Part shown: positions 42,636 to 52,180 of the stretch, piece by piece
Layout: every line of letters begins with the position of its first letter
Numbering within the stretch: position 1 is the stretch's first letter
NCBI GenBank assembly: GCA_020849535.1
Contig: JADLGB010000160.1
Coordinates: 1 to 64,000 of the forward strand
Length of the DNA stretch: 64,000 bases
Direction: 5' to 3'
DNA from: Candidatus Hydrogenedentota bacterium
GTDB taxonomy: Bacteria > Hydrogenedentota > Hydrogenedentia > Hydrogenedentales > SLHB01
Made by a program: the position numbers and the translations under genes
The notes under the pieces: model-generated
Database searches by the model: none
The model's input: only the letters and a program-made list of their open reading frames with translations
What the model was told of the DNA's origin: nothing

Positions 42636-43673
42636 ATGGAGTATAGATCGTTGGGGCGTTCGGGGCTGATGGTACCGGCGCTGAGTTTTGGCACGGGTAC
42701 TTTCGGAGACGAGAACAGCCGTTTCAAAGCGTTTGGAACCAATGGCCCCGCAGAGGCCACGCGGCTTGTGGACATTTGTCTTGACGCGGGCATCAACATG
42801 TTTGACTCCGCCGACGTGTATTCCGAGGGGGCGGCGGAGCGCATTCTCGGCCACGCCATCAAAGGCCGCCGTGAGGCGGTACTCATCTCCACCAAGGCGA
42901 CCTTTCGCGCGGGGCAGGGTCCCAACGATGTGGGCTCCTCACGCCATCATCTGACACGTTCAATCGAAGGGAGTCTTCGCCGGCTCGGCACGGACTACAT
43001 AGACCTCTTTCAATTGCATGGGTTCGACGCGGCGACCCCGATCGAAGAGACCCTGGCAACGCTCGACACCATGGTCCGCAGTGGCAAGGTGCGGTACATC
43101 GGCTGCTCCAACTTCTCGGGCTGGCACCTCATGAAGTCGTTGGCGGTCTCCGATCGATTCGGGCTGACGCGCTATGTGGCGCATCAGGTCTATTACTCGC
43201 TCGTGGGCAGGGACTATGAGTGGGAGCTGATGCCCCTGGCAAAGGACCAGGGCGTGGGTGCGGTAGTGTGGAGTCCGCTGGGCTGGGGAAGGCTCACCGG
43301 GAAGATCCGGCGAGGCGCGCCGCGGCCCGAAGTGAGCAGACTCAACGAGCAGGCCGCGATCGATGCGGGCCCCCCCGTCGAGGACGAATACTTGTATACC
43401 GTGGTGGACGCGTTGGACGGCGTTGCGCAAGAAACGGGGAAGACAATTCCTCAGGTGGCATTGAACTGGCTGATGCAGAAGCCCACGGTTTCGAGCGTGA
43501 TCGTTGGCGCGCGCAATGAAGGGCAGCTTCGTCAGAACTTGGGCGCCGTGGGCTGGAGTCTCACACCCGAGCAGATGGGCAGGCTGAACGAAGCCAGCAA
43601 GTTGCGGCCCAGTTACCCGTATTGGCACCAGCAGCAGTTTGTGGAACGCAACCCCTTCCCTGGAGCGGCATAG
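42636..43673 (+). CDS. aldo/keto reductase
   Basis: The 345-residue protein starts with MEYRSLGRSGLMVPALSFG and has the family landmarks: DICLDAGINMFDSADVYSEG (catalytic Asp and Tyr), VLISTKATF (Lys), YIDLFQLHGFD (His) and GKVRYIGCSNFSGWHLMK. C-terminal SSVIVGARNEGQLRQNLGAV binds NADPH. AAAGGA is ten bases before ATG. It probably reduces a sugar-derived aldehyde or keto compound in the cytoplasm. It follows the GntR-type gene and may be its target. Confidence 0.93.
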   Translation: MEYRSLGRSGLMVPALSFGTGTFGDENSRFKAFGTNGPAEATRLVDICLDAGINMFDSADVYSEGAAERILGHAIKGRREAVLISTKATFRAGQGPNDVGSSRHHLTRSIEGSLRRLGTDYIDLFQLHGFDAATPIEETLATLDTMVRSGKVRYIGCSNFSGWHLMKSLAVSDRFGLTRYVAHQVYYSLVGRDYEWELMPLAKDQGVGAVVWSPLGWGRLTGKIRRGAPRPEVSRLNEQAAIDAGPPVEDEYLYTVVDALDGVAQETGKTIPQVALNWLMQKPTVSSVIVGARNEGQLRQNLGAVGWSLTPEQMGRLNEASKLRPSYPYWHQQQFVERNPFPGAA

Positions 43674-43694
43674 GCGCGAACGGGTGACAGGCTC

Positions 43695-43723
43695 TTGACA
43701 GATATACCTCCATCGTGTAGCAT
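43695..43723 (+). promoter_or_regulatory. sigma-70-type promoter upstream of the LamG-domain gene
   Basis: TTGACA and TAGCAT are 17 bases apart. The leader to ATG 43884 would be about 155 bases. No other gene is in the gap. Confidence 0.6.
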
Positions 43724-43883
43724 CGTGTTCCTAATGAACTCAATACATGTGCCATACGAACTTAATGAGATTGCAGAGCCGGATCAGCCAAGCGGCGGCG
43801 TGAGTGGCGAAGACAGAGAAATCGGGGCGCCCTAGTTCATCCCACGCGGCGTTGGGCCGAGACGGGGTTAGTTGGAGATCAAA

Positions 43884-45683
43884 ATGATCAGAACCTCCTC
43901 ATTCGTCCGAATGTTCACCTTTCTCGCAGTGGCAGCCGCCGGCAACCACGCTCAGTCAGCGGAACTGCTTGGGCACTGGAAGCTCCAGGGCGATTGCAGG
44001 GACTACTCGGGCCACGGAAACGATGGGGTCAGCCATGGTGTGAACATGGGACCCGAGGGCGCCGTGTTTGACGGGTTGAATCACTACGTGGAAATTCCAG
44101 ACAGTCCGGTATTCGATGTCGGTACGTCGAGCTTCACCATTACGGCGTGGGTCAAATGCGACGGGTCCGTAACGAATGTGCCGGGAGATATCGTCAACAA
44201 ATACGACCCGGCGCTCCGCCGCGGCATCAACCTGCACGTAAACGCGAGTTCGCCGGGATACGCGTCGCTCAGCGATGCGCGTAACGTCCAGTTCGGAATC
44301 GACAATGCGGTCGAAGGAGAGTGGGAAGACTGCGGCCGGCCCTGGCCGTCCAATTCGCTCATCAGCACACTGGTGGTTTTCAAGGGGCACCTCTACACCG
44401 GTATCGCGGACGCGTCCGATCCCCAGGACGGATGCCACATGTTCCGGTACGACGGCGGACAGAAGTGGGTGGACTGCGGCCGCGTCAGCGGCACAGGGCA
44501 TCTCAAGAATGTGAGCGTATTCTGCGACGTCGTGCACCAGGGTGAGCTGTATGCCGGCTCGGGAATCTGGGACTGGGAAAAGGTGTGGAAAGGGCTTGGG
44601 GCAGAAAACGGCGACCCCGCGCAGATATACCGCTATGCGGGCGGCACGACGTGGGAGGATTGCGGGCAACTCACCGCGCCAAGCGACTTGCCGTCGTTCC
44701 GGGTCAGTAGCATCGCCTCGTTCGGAGGTCACCTGTATGCATCGGACAATACCGACGCCCTGTACCGGTATGACGACGCTCAAGGCTGGACGGCCTGTGG
44801 ACGCCCGGGCAGCATCGACTACACCAAGTACCCGGCGGGCGATATTGTCGCGATGATGCCGTACCAGGGGAAACTCTATGCGGCGCGTCATGGCGCATCG
44901 GTATTCCGCTATTCCGGCGGCACCGATTGGGAAGACATCGGCGAAGTCTTCCACAACGGCAGGAGCGGCAAGTTCGGCTGCGACCAAATCCACACCCTCG
45001 GCGTATATCAGGGCAGTCTTTACTTGGGCACCTGGCCGGACGGCAAAGTACTCCGTTACGAAGGCGGCCACGAGTACTCCGAGTGTGGCTGGGTCGGAAT
45101 CGATCCCCAATTCAAAAGAAACGAAGTCAACGATCTGACAGTCTACAACGGCAAGCTCTACGCCGGCGTCATCCCCAAGTCGGAGGTCTGGCGCTATGAA
45201 GGTGGACAGCAGTGGACCATGGTCAGGCAACTGCTCAACAACCCCGACTTCAGTGTCAAGAAGCCAATCACGTGGGATCGGGTCCCCTGCATGACCGTGT
45301 ATGGCGGCCGCCTGTATTGCGGGACGGGGACGTGCCACGGCCGTGCGGCGGAAGAATTCAACTACGATGTGGGGAAGGTGTTCAGCTTCGAGGCGGGCAA
45401 ATGCATCTCCTATGATGACGACCTTGGATCGCAGTGGCGGCACGTGGCGGCCGTGCGGGAGAAGAACCGCCTCAGACTCTATGTCGATGGCAGACTCGTC
45501 GCGTCTTCGACGAAGTTCGACCCCGCCGCATTCGACTTGACCAATGACAAACCGCTGCTGATCGGCTTTGGGCAAGAGAATTACTTCAACGGAATGCTGC
45601 GCGATGTGCGCTTGTATGGCAAAGCATTGAGCGCGGCACAGGTCAAGAAGTCCAGCAAGTCATTGCCCGAAATGCGAGGATAA
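43884..45683 (+). CDS. exported LamG-domain protein with inserted repeat domain
   Basis: The 599-residue protein has a signal peptide (VRMFTFLAVAAAGNHAQSAE), then the first half of a LamG/concanavalin-like jelly roll (about 27-135: LLGHWKLQGDCRDYSGHGND, YVEIPDSPVFDVGTSSFTIT). Between residues 140 and 510 sit about six imperfect repeats with W-x-D-C-G and LYxG/A-x-W motifs, like kelch or sialidase-type propeller blades. The second half of LamG (SQWRHVAAVREKNRLRLYVD, LIGFGQENYFNGMLRDVRLY) completes the fold at the C-terminus. Likely binds glycans outside the cell. GGAG is seven bases before ATG 43884. Confidence 0.85.
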   Translation: MIRTSSFVRMFTFLAVAAAGNHAQSAELLGHWKLQGDCRDYSGHGNDGVSHGVNMGPEGAVFDGLNHYVEIPDSPVFDVGTSSFTITAWVKCDGSVTNVPGDIVNKYDPALRRGINLHVNASSPGYASLSDARNVQFGIDNAVEGEWEDCGRPWPSNSLISTLVVFKGHLYTGIADASDPQDGCHMFRYDGGQKWVDCGRVSGTGHLKNVSVFCDVVHQGELYAGSGIWDWEKVWKGLGAENGDPAQIYRYAGGTTWEDCGQLTAPSDLPSFRVSSIASFGGHLYASDNTDALYRYDDAQGWTACGRPGSIDYTKYPAGDIVAMMPYQGKLYAARHGASVFRYSGGTDWEDIGEVFHNGRSGKFGCDQIHTLGVYQGSLYLGTWPDGKVLRYEGGHEYSECGWVGIDPQFKRNEVNDLTVYNGKLYAGVIPKSEVWRYEGGQQWTMVRQLLNNPDFSVKKPITWDRVPCMTVYGGRLYCGTGTCHGRAAEEFNYDVGKVFSFEAGKCISYDDDLGSQWRHVAAVREKNRLRLYVDGRLVASSTKFDPAAFDLTNDKPLLIGFGQENYFNGMLRDVRLYGKALSAAQVKKSSKSLPEMRG

Positions 45684-45687
45684 GAGT

Positions 45688-47088
45688 ATGCCGCACGCCG
45701 CACGAGTTGGCTTGTTGCCGATGTACCTCGAGTTGTACGACCGCGTGCTGCCGGAGATGCGCCCCGCATTCTCACCGTTTCTCGCCGAGGTGCGCGACCA
45801 GTTCCAGCGAAGGGGCGTGCATGTTCTCCAAGAGAGCATCTGCCGCACGCAGGACGAATTCGCAGCAGCGGTGAACCGCATCGAGCATGCGGACGTGGAT
45901 ATTCTGGTCACGCTGCACCTGGCCTATTCCCCGTCTCTCGAGAGTGTGGACGTATTGGCGAGGACCAGCCTTCCCCTGCTCCTACTCGACACCACCATGG
46001 ACGCCGCCTTCGGCGTGGGGACGGACTCCAAACGCATCCAGTACAATCACGGCATACACGGAGTGCAGGATCTAGCGTCGGCGCTGCTGCGGCGACGCCG
46101 CACGTTCAGCATTGTCGCGGGTCACTGGAGGATTTCAGCGCTTTTCGACCGGGCGGTTTCGCACGTTCGATCCGCCGCGGCGGCGCGCGCATTGAGGCGG
46201 ATGAAGGTGCTTCGTATCGGCGAATCGTTCAAGGGCATGGGCGACTTCTACGTCGAAGAGGACGAGCTCAAGAACCGGCTGGGGATTGAGGTCCTTCAGG
46301 CTGATACGCGACCCATGACCAGAGCCGCGGGAGAAATCCCGGAGGATGAAGTCATCGAGGAAGTCCAGGCCGATCAGCGCCGCTACGCCGTGGAAGTCTC
46401 CGATGAGGTGCACCGGCGCTCGGTGCGGGCGGGCCTCGCCCTGCGCCGCGTCACGGACGCGGCCGGGTGCGGCGCGTGCAGCTTCAATTTCCTGGCCTTC
46501 GAGTCGAATCGAGAGCCCCTCTCCACTCCCCCATTTCTAGGCGCTTCCAAGATGATGGCGGAACGTTACGGCTATGCGGGTGAAGGCGATGTGCTGACGG
46601 CGGCTCTGGTTGGAGGGCTCGCCCGTTCGTACCTCGTAAACTTCACGGAGATGTTCTGTCCCGACTGGGAGGGCAACGCCATCTTTCTATCGCACATGGG
46701 CGAATTCAACCCGGAGTGCGCCGAGGGTACGGTCAGCCTGGTCGAAAAGGACTTCCCGTTCACAGAAGCGCTGAATCCCGCCATTCTTGTGGGCGCGATG
46801 AAACAGGGTCCGGCGGTGCTGGTCAATCTCGCGCCGGGACCCGACGACACGTTCCGTTTGTTAGCGGCCCCCGTGGATATCCAGCCCGACACCGATCGGG
46901 CGGACATGCGGCAGATCGTTCGTGGCTGGTTTCGGGTTCCAACGGACGTGGCGGCGTTTCTGGAGTGGTACTCCACCAACGGGGGCACGCATCACTGCGC
47001 GCTCGTGCACGATGCCTCACTCGAGGCGATTGCCGATTTCGCTTCCTATTGCGGCATTCCGTGCGCCGTGCAGTCGGTGGTCCGATGA
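45688..47088 (+). CDS. L-fucose/arabinose isomerase-fold protein
   Basis: The 466-residue protein resembles the fucose/arabinose isomerase group: VGLLPMYLELYDRVLPEMRP, DILVTLHLAYSPSL, VLRIGESFKGMGDFYVEEDE and the FTEMFCPDWEGNAIFLSHMG metal-site region with Glu and His. Classical members interconvert aldoses and ketoses using Mn. It lies four bases after the LamG gene and before a Na+/solute symporter gene, which with the kinase and aldolase fits a sugar catabolic pathway. Whether it is a true isomerase is inferred from the neighbours. Confidence 0.8.
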   Translation: MPHAARVGLLPMYLELYDRVLPEMRPAFSPFLAEVRDQFQRRGVHVLQESICRTQDEFAAAVNRIEHADVDILVTLHLAYSPSLESVDVLARTSLPLLLLDTTMDAAFGVGTDSKRIQYNHGIHGVQDLASALLRRRRTFSIVAGHWRISALFDRAVSHVRSAAAARALRRMKVLRIGESFKGMGDFYVEEDELKNRLGIEVLQADTRPMTRAAGEIPEDEVIEEVQADQRRYAVEVSDEVHRRSVRAGLALRRVTDAAGCGACSFNFLAFESNREPLSTPPFLGASKMMAERYGYAGEGDVLTAALVGGLARSYLVNFTEMFCPDWEGNAIFLSHMGEFNPECAEGTVSLVEKDFPFTEALNPAILVGAMKQGPAVLVNLAPGPDDTFRLLAAPVDIQPDTDRADMRQIVRGWFRVPTDVAAFLEWYSTNGGTHHCALVHDASLEAIADFASYCGIPCAVQSVVR

Positions 47089-47176
47089 CTGGGCACGCCA
47101 GCCATCCTAGCGTGCTTCCACAATTCCTGTTATTCCGCGTGTCGTTCTCGTTCGCATTCTGGGAGTAATCACGAAT

Positions 47177-48736
47177 ATGACGTTGAGTGCGCTGGATATC
47201 GCCATCTTCCTCGTCTATTTCGGGGTTGTCGTTGCACTCGGGTTCTACGCAACCCGCAAGAGCGTTGGAACCAAGCGCGACTACTTCCTGGCGGGCGACA
47301 AGCTGCCGTGGTGGATGATCGGCGGCAGCATCGTGGCCTCGAACCTCAGCACCCACCAGTTTGTCGGCTTGACCGGGGCCGCCTACGACCGCGGGTTTGT
47401 CGCGATCACCGCGGAGTGGGGAGCGATTCTGCTCGGGCTCAACGTACTGCTGTGGATCTTCTTGCCCTTCTATTTGCGCAACGGTTTCTACACCATGCCG
47501 GAGTTCCTGCAGCGGCGGTTCGGCGGCGCATCGCGCGTGGCCTACGCCGGACTCATTCTCCTGATCTACGTCTTCATTGAAATCAGCGCGGTGCTCTATC
47601 TTGGAGCCTTCACGCTGCATGCGCTACTCGGCATCAACATGCTGCTCAGCATCATTGCGCTGGCTTTCTTTACCTGTGTCTACACGATTGCGGGCGGCTT
47701 GCGCGCGGTTGTTTGGACCGAGATGCTGCAGTTGGGCGTCTTGGTGCTGGGGGGAGTCGCCTTGGCGTATGCCGTTGTCCACGCCTCCGGCGGCCTCGGC
47801 AGCGTCATGGCGACCCAGACCGAGTGGCACCTGATTCTCCCCGTTGACGATGTCGATTATCCTTGGACCCAGTACATTGGCGGCGCACTGTGCATCAGTT
47901 CGTTCTATTGGGCAACCAATCAGTTCATCGTGCAACGGGCGCTCGCCGCGAAGGACGAGACCCATGCGCGGATGGGCGTGGTCTTCGCGCAATACATCAA
48001 GTTCTGTATTCCGTTCATCACCGTTATTCCGGGTCTCATGGCCGCCAAACTCTTTCCCGGACTGGAGAAGGCCGACGAGGCCTTCCCCACGCTCGTCGAG
48101 AATCTCCTGCCGCACGGCCTTATCGGCCTGGTGCTTGCCGGATTGAGCGCGGCAATCATGTCACACGTATCCGGCGCGATAAACTCGTGCACCACGATCG
48201 CCAGCATCGACTTCTATTTGCCCTACATCAATCCATCCGCGACGGAGCGGCAGGTCGTGCGCTTTGGCAAGATAGTCGGAGTGGTTGTTGGGATCCTGGG
48301 CGTCTTCTGGGCATGGGTCCTGATCAGCCATTCCGAGAAGCCGGTCTTCATCTATCTCATGAATGCCTATGGCTACTTCGCCGCCGGCATCGCCGCGATG
48401 TTTCTGCTGGGCATCTTCTGGAGACGCGCGACGCACGCGGGCGCGCTAGCCGCGGGAGGACTGACACTGCCGCTCAGCGCCGCGCTCGACTACTTCTACG
48501 ATATGCCCTTCGCGAACCGCACGGGGATCGTGTTTTGGGCCTGTATCGCGCTGGGCATAGTCGTGAGCCTCGGGACACGGCCCAAGCCCGCCGAAGAGAT
48601 CGAAGGACTCATCTGGAACTGGAGAGCCGCGACTTCGACCCAGGGGGAACACCGGCCCCGGGGATTCATGCGCCCATTCGTTTGGTGGATACTGATCACG
48701 GCCATCGTTTTGTGGATGTACGTCCTCTACGCGTGA
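47177..48736 (+). CDS. sodium:solute symporter (SSS family)
   Basis: The 519-residue protein has about 13 hydrophobic helices of the SSS/LeuT-like fold. Landmarks are the N-terminal DIAIFLVYFGVVVALGFYAT, KRDYFLAGDKLPWWMIGGSI, SNLSTHQFVGLTGAAYDRGF and IGLVLAGLSAAIMSHVSGAI (Na+-site Ser). It belongs to the sugar/myo-inositol-like branch. GGGAG lies about twelve bases upstream. Its TGA stop overlaps the end of the convergent kinase gene by ten bases. It probably imports the sugar handled by the flanking isomerase and kinase. Confidence 0.93.
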   Translation: MTLSALDIAIFLVYFGVVVALGFYATRKSVGTKRDYFLAGDKLPWWMIGGSIVASNLSTHQFVGLTGAAYDRGFVAITAEWGAILLGLNVLLWIFLPFYLRNGFYTMPEFLQRRFGGASRVAYAGLILLIYVFIEISAVLYLGAFTLHALLGINMLLSIIALAFFTCVYTIAGGLRAVVWTEMLQLGVLVLGGVALAYAVVHASGGLGSVMATQTEWHLILPVDDVDYPWTQYIGGALCISSFYWATNQFIVQRALAAKDETHARMGVVFAQYIKFCIPFITVIPGLMAAKLFPGLEKADEAFPTLVENLLPHGLIGLVLAGLSAAIMSHVSGAINSCTTIASIDFYLPYINPSATERQVVRFGKIVGVVVGILGVFWAWVLISHSEKPVFIYLMNAYGYFAAGIAAMFLLGIFWRRATHAGALAAGGLTLPLSAALDYFYDMPFANRTGIVFWACIALGIVVSLGTRPKPAEEIEGLIWNWRAATSTQGEHRPRGFMRPFVWWILITAIVLWMYVLYA

Positions 48737-50226
48737 GCCAAGGTATACGGACGCCCTGCCTTGACGTGACCGTACAGCTTGTGGAGCAGCTCCTGGTATT
48801 CCGCGAAACACGCCCAAGCTTCTCGCTGAAATTCGGCGCCGGGGAGTGGCACGCGCTCCAGAGCGGTTCGCTGCAACGTGCAGCCAAAGGCGTGCAGCGC
48901 CCCGTGTGAACCGGCGAGATCGCCGTTTGCCTGCCACACCGGGAGAGGCGACATGAGGGCAGCGATGAGCCGACGGAAATGTTCACTGTTGCTGGCTCCA
49001 CCGGTGAGCACAACGTTTTTGATGACGCCGCTGTCACGCAATTGAGCGAACACCCGGCCCAGTTCGAACGCGAGGCACGCCGCAGTTGCTGACAACAAGT
49101 CGTCCCTACTCGTATTGGCATTCATGCCGATGAACATGCCTCCGCCGTGAGCCCCGGGTATGAGCGGGTTCTCCTGGGTGTTCCAAGGGAGCTGGTATAG
49201 ACCAGCATGTGGAAACGGCCGCCGCTTCAAAACGGCATTCGCTTTCGCCAGTGCTTTTGCCCCGTCACCGCCCGCGAATTCCCGAACGGCCCATTCCCAG
49301 GTGGCGTTGCCCGTCAACAGCGGCAACACGACGAGGCGTTGCCCCGGGACGTCTGCGGGCAAGACAAGCTGGTATGGTGATTCGCCCGATTGGGCTTCCG
49401 CGATTTGGAAGTTCCCCACCCAGGCGGTGCCGAGCGAAACCTGAAGCGGCGCGTCAACCGCGACCGCCGCGGAGCGATAGCCAGCCTCCTGGTCGATATA
49501 GGGTCCAGCTACGGGAGTTCCCGCGGGAAGATTGAGTAGCGCGGCGCCGGAAACCGAGAGTGGACATGTTGTGTGCCCTTCGCGAAGCGGCGGCACAAAA
49601 TCGAGCGCAAGGTCCAGTGCTTTAAGCGGACGCTCATCCAGGCACTGCCGCTGGGCATCGTACGGGCCAATCTGGATGGCGCTGCCCGCATCCTGACGCC
49701 AGATGCCTGTGAGCGCGAAGAAAAGATAATCCCCCGCGCCGGCGTGCATCACCTTGCCGCCGGAACCCGAGAACAGCTCGGATCGGTTCCGCCGTAGCCA
49801 CAGGATTCTTGCCATCCCATGCGGGGGGACATCACGCAAGGTCAGCTTTCTCCAAAAGCGCGCAGGCCGCACTTCCAGAACGCGAGCGTTCATCGCGTGT
49901 GCGCGCGCGTCGTTCCACAGCATCATCGGCGTGAGTGGCGCGCCGTCCGGCGATACGATGATGCTGCTGCCACCCTGGGACGCCACGCCGACACCGAGCA
50001 CGTGCCTCCAGCCGCCGGAACTGGACTGTTGCAGTTTCCGCACCATGCGCTTCAGTATGCGGAGGATAGCATCGACATCCTGTTCGCGTCCCCCGTTTTC
50101 CAAAAGACGTACCGGCAACCGGCTTCCAGCGCACACGACCGGCCGGCCCGAATCACGTTCGAACAGGCACGCCTTGAGATGGCTGGTGCCGAGATCCAGC
50201 CCTAGAAGAGTATCGCTCGTTTTCAT
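48727..50226 (-). CDS. FGGY-family carbohydrate kinase
   Basis: The 499-residue protein shows the two-domain FGGY/ASKHA kinase: the phosphate 1 motif LLGLDLGTSHLKACLF, LGVGVASQGGSSIIV, MLWNDARA, PVAGPYIDQEAGY (catalytic Asp region) and late NVVLTGGASNSEHFRRL with adenosine-binding glycine. Such kinases phosphorylate ribulose, xylulose, fuculose or rhamnulose. It is divergent from the class I aldolase gene at 50374, with an AT-rich DeoR-type operator in between. The order symporter, kinase, aldolase supports a ketose kinase. Confidence 0.93.
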   Translation of the reverse strand: MKTSDTLLGLDLGTSHLKACLFERDSGRPVVCAGSRLPVRLLENGGREQDVDAILRILKRMVRKLQQSSSGGWRHVLGVGVASQGGSSIIVSPDGAPLTPMMLWNDARAHAMNARVLEVRPARFWRKLTLRDVPPHGMARILWLRRNRSELFSGSGGKVMHAGAGDYLFFALTGIWRQDAGSAIQIGPYDAQRQCLDERPLKALDLALDFVPPLREGHTTCPLSVSGAALLNLPAGTPVAGPYIDQEAGYRSAAVAVDAPLQVSLGTAWVGNFQIAEAQSGESPYQLVLPADVPGQRLVVLPLLTGNATWEWAVREFAGGDGAKALAKANAVLKRRPFPHAGLYQLPWNTQENPLIPGAHGGGMFIGMNANTSRDDLLSATAACLAFELGRVFAQLRDSGVIKNVVLTGGASNSEHFRRLIAALMSPLPVWQANGDLAGSHGALHAFGCTLQRTALERVPLPGAEFQREAWACFAEYQELLHKLYGHVKAGRPYTLAHA

Positions 50227-50264
50227 AGGTATCCACTCGCCCCAGACTCAATGAGTTGCATTAT

Positions 50265-50294
50265 GAACATATTTTATGTTATAAATAAACATAT
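50265..50294. promoter_or_regulatory. candidate DeoR-family operator between kinase and aldolase genes
   Basis: An AT-rich stretch with AACAT repeats and inverted ATGTT copies (for example GAACATATTTTATGTT) is similar to the stretch at 52125-52158 upstream of the aminotransferase gene, beside the DeoR gene. Shared short motifs suggest the same regulator; exact boundaries are uncertain. Confidence 0.45.
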
Positions 50295-50373
50295 ACGCAA
50301 CATTCAGCCGCTGTTGTCGGTGAACGGCAATTTGCAGCGTGAAGCCGCGGTCGCGGAGAAAGGTCCATAGGAC

Positions 50374-51204
50374 ATGGGATACTTGGATGGAAGAGCGGTT
50401 CGGCTGAAGCGGCTCCTCGGCAAGGGGCGCGCCGTCGTAATTGCCGTGGACCACGGCCTCTTTGACGGCCCCATCGAGGGCATGGAGGTGCTGCCGGAGA
50501 CCGTACGGCGGATTAACCCCGAGGTGGACGCGGTCCTCTTGTCGCCGGGCATGTTGCGTCACTGCGCGGGCATCTTTGCGGGCTATCATAAGCCTATCGC
50601 GCTGGTGCGGTTGAATTGGAACACCGTGTACTGTTTCTCATGGAACTACCGGATGGCGAAGAGTGTCGACGGCAGTTCCGTAGAGGCCGCATTGCGCGAG
50701 GGAATGGATATCGCCCTGGTCTCGCTCACGCTCCAAACCGGCGATGAAGAGCGTGACGCCGCCAATATCGCGCTGTTCGCCAAGCTTGCCGAGCAGTGCC
50801 ACCGGCTCGGGATTCCGGTAATGGGCGAGTATTTTCCCACGGGGCACCTCGACATGGGACCGGACGAGCTGCACGAGAATGTCTACATGGGTTGCCGGAT
50901 CATTGCGGAGCTTGGGGCAGACTGCATCAAGACGTTCAACACCTGCGACTATGCGTCGGTGGTCAACACGTGCGCAGTGCCTGTCTTTGGCCTGGGAGCG
51001 GAGAAACTTCCCACGCCGTTGGACGCGCTGCGCCTGGCCGCTCGCATTATCAACGCGGGCGCTTCGGGCGTCGTGTTCGGCAGGAACGCTATCCAGGTGG
51101 CCGATCCGATGGCGTTTCAACATGCCCTGTGCCGAGTGGTGCGCGAAGGACTGGCCCCCGAGGCTGTAGCGGCCGACTTGGGCGTGGAGGCGGTGCCAGC
51201 CTGA
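50374..51204 (+). CDS. class I (DeoC/FbaB/LacD-type) aldolase
   Basis: The 276-residue protein has AVVIAVDHGLFDGPIEGME with the DHG motif, ALLSPGML-like VLLSPGMLRHC, and CIKTFNTCDY with the Schiff-base Lys186 of the DhnA/FbaB class. The C-terminal GASGVVFGRNAIQVADPMAF is the phosphate-binding loop. It would split a ketose phosphate made by the kinase into DHAP and an aldehyde. It stands divergent to the kinase gene, with the operator between. The DeoR gene follows on the other strand, seven bases after its stop. Confidence 0.9.
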   Translation: MGYLDGRAVRLKRLLGKGRAVVIAVDHGLFDGPIEGMEVLPETVRRINPEVDAVLLSPGMLRHCAGIFAGYHKPIALVRLNWNTVYCFSWNYRMAKSVDGSSVEAALREGMDIALVSLTLQTGDEERDAANIALFAKLAEQCHRLGIPVMGEYFPTGHLDMGPDELHENVYMGCRIIAELGADCIKTFNTCDYASVVNTCAVPVFGLGAEKLPTPLDALRLAARIINAGASGVVFGRNAIQVADPMAFQHALCRVVREGLAPEAVAADLGVEAVPA

Positions 51205-51210
51205 GAACGG

Positions 51211-52017
51211 TCAGAGAGTGTCGGAGCCGAGGGGCTCTTCCGTCCGCACCACCCGAATGTCCGCGCCGGTCTTGCGCAGGCTGGCAAGGTCACGGGCCGA
51301 GACCCCGTCATCCGTGACGAGGACCATGCGCTCGTCAAGGCGCGCAACCAGCGCGATACTGTGTTTGCCAATCTTTGAGCTGTCGGCCAGCACCACGAGT
51401 CTCTCCGCCTGCCGGTGTACCGTCTTGTCGAAATGGGCGGTGGGAAGGTCCGCAGCGTAGACCTCGCCCCGGCGCGGATCGATGGCGTCCGCCCCAAAGA
51501 ATGCGATGTCGATGCGGAATTCCTGTGCACGAGTCAGGGCGGTTTCCCCAACCAGGTCAGGACTCTGCCGCGCGAGCCGTCCTCCGTACACGTTCACTTC
51601 AAAGCCCTCGCGGGAGAACAAATCCATCGCCACCCGCAGGTTGTTGGTGAAGATGCGCAGGTCGAGCGTCTTGGGCAAGGCCCGCGCGAAGTGCAGCGCC
51701 GTGGTGCCGGTGTCGATGAAGACGGAAGCCGCGGGCTTGAGCAACCTCACGGCGGCCTCGGCTATGGCAGCCTTTTGCCGTGCGTGCAATGCGTCCTTTT
51801 CCGAGAAGGAAAGGTCGCGCACCATGGGCGCTTGGTAGGCGGCGCCGCCATGGGTGCGAACCAGGACCCCCTCCTGCTCCATCGCCGCCAAATCACGGCG
51901 CACGGTCATGGAGGTGACCTTCAGGCGTTCGACCAGATCCCCGACGCGCACGGAGCCTTCCTCCGCAAGCCATTTGCGAATGAGTTCGCGCCGGTCATTG
52001 TTCGTGGATTCGCTCAT
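51211..52017 (-). CDS. DeoR-family transcriptional regulator
   Basis: From ATG 52017 (GAGGGGG about eight bases upstream) the protein has 268 residues: a DeoR winged helix (IRKWLAEEGSVRVGDLVERL, VTSMTVRRDLAAMEQEGVLV, RTHGGAAY) and a sugar-phosphate-binding isomerase-like domain with VFIDTGTTALHFARAL and FFGADAIDPRRGEVYAAD. DeoR proteins are repressors relieved by a sugar phosphate. The neighbours suggest it controls the kinase, aldolase and aminotransferase genes. The frame upstream to 52098 reaches into the promoter and is not used. Confidence 0.9.
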   Translation of the reverse strand: MSESTNNDRRELIRKWLAEEGSVRVGDLVERLKVTSMTVRRDLAAMEQEGVLVRTHGGAAYQAPMVRDLSFSEKDALHARQKAAIAEAAVRLLKPAASVFIDTGTTALHFARALPKTLDLRIFTNNLRVAMDLFSREGFEVNVYGGRLARQSPDLVGETALTRAQEFRIDIAFFGADAIDPRRGEVYAADLPTAHFDKTVHRQAERLVVLADSSKIGKHSIALVARLDERMVLVTDDGVSARDLASLRKTGADIRVVRTEEPLGSDTL

Positions 52018-52108
52018 GTGCACCCGCCCCCTCTGGTTCGATGGGATTCTACCGCAATCGCGCCTAGGCCTCAAATGCGAGAGCTGTTTGGACGCCAAGG
52101 CTGTTTCC

Positions 52109-52158
52109 TTGACACGTTTATATCAAACATGTTATTATTTCGTTTAGAACATACATAA
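52109..52158 (+). promoter_or_regulatory. promoter and candidate DeoR operator of the aminotransferase gene
   Basis: TTGACA (52109-52114) and TATTAT (52133-52138) are 18 bases apart. The AACATGTTATTATTTCGTTT region and a following GAACATACATAAAC overlap the -10 and downstream sequence, resembling known DeoR-family ATTTCGTTT-rich sites and the stretch at 50265-50294. Confidence 0.55.
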
Positions 52159-52180
52159 ACTGCAACGCCGGAGAAAAACC

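Noticed and set aside
43956..45575. 539-residue frame opposite the LamG gene
   Set aside because: Antisense shadow of a GC-rich gene with clear signal peptide and LamG motifs on the plus strand.
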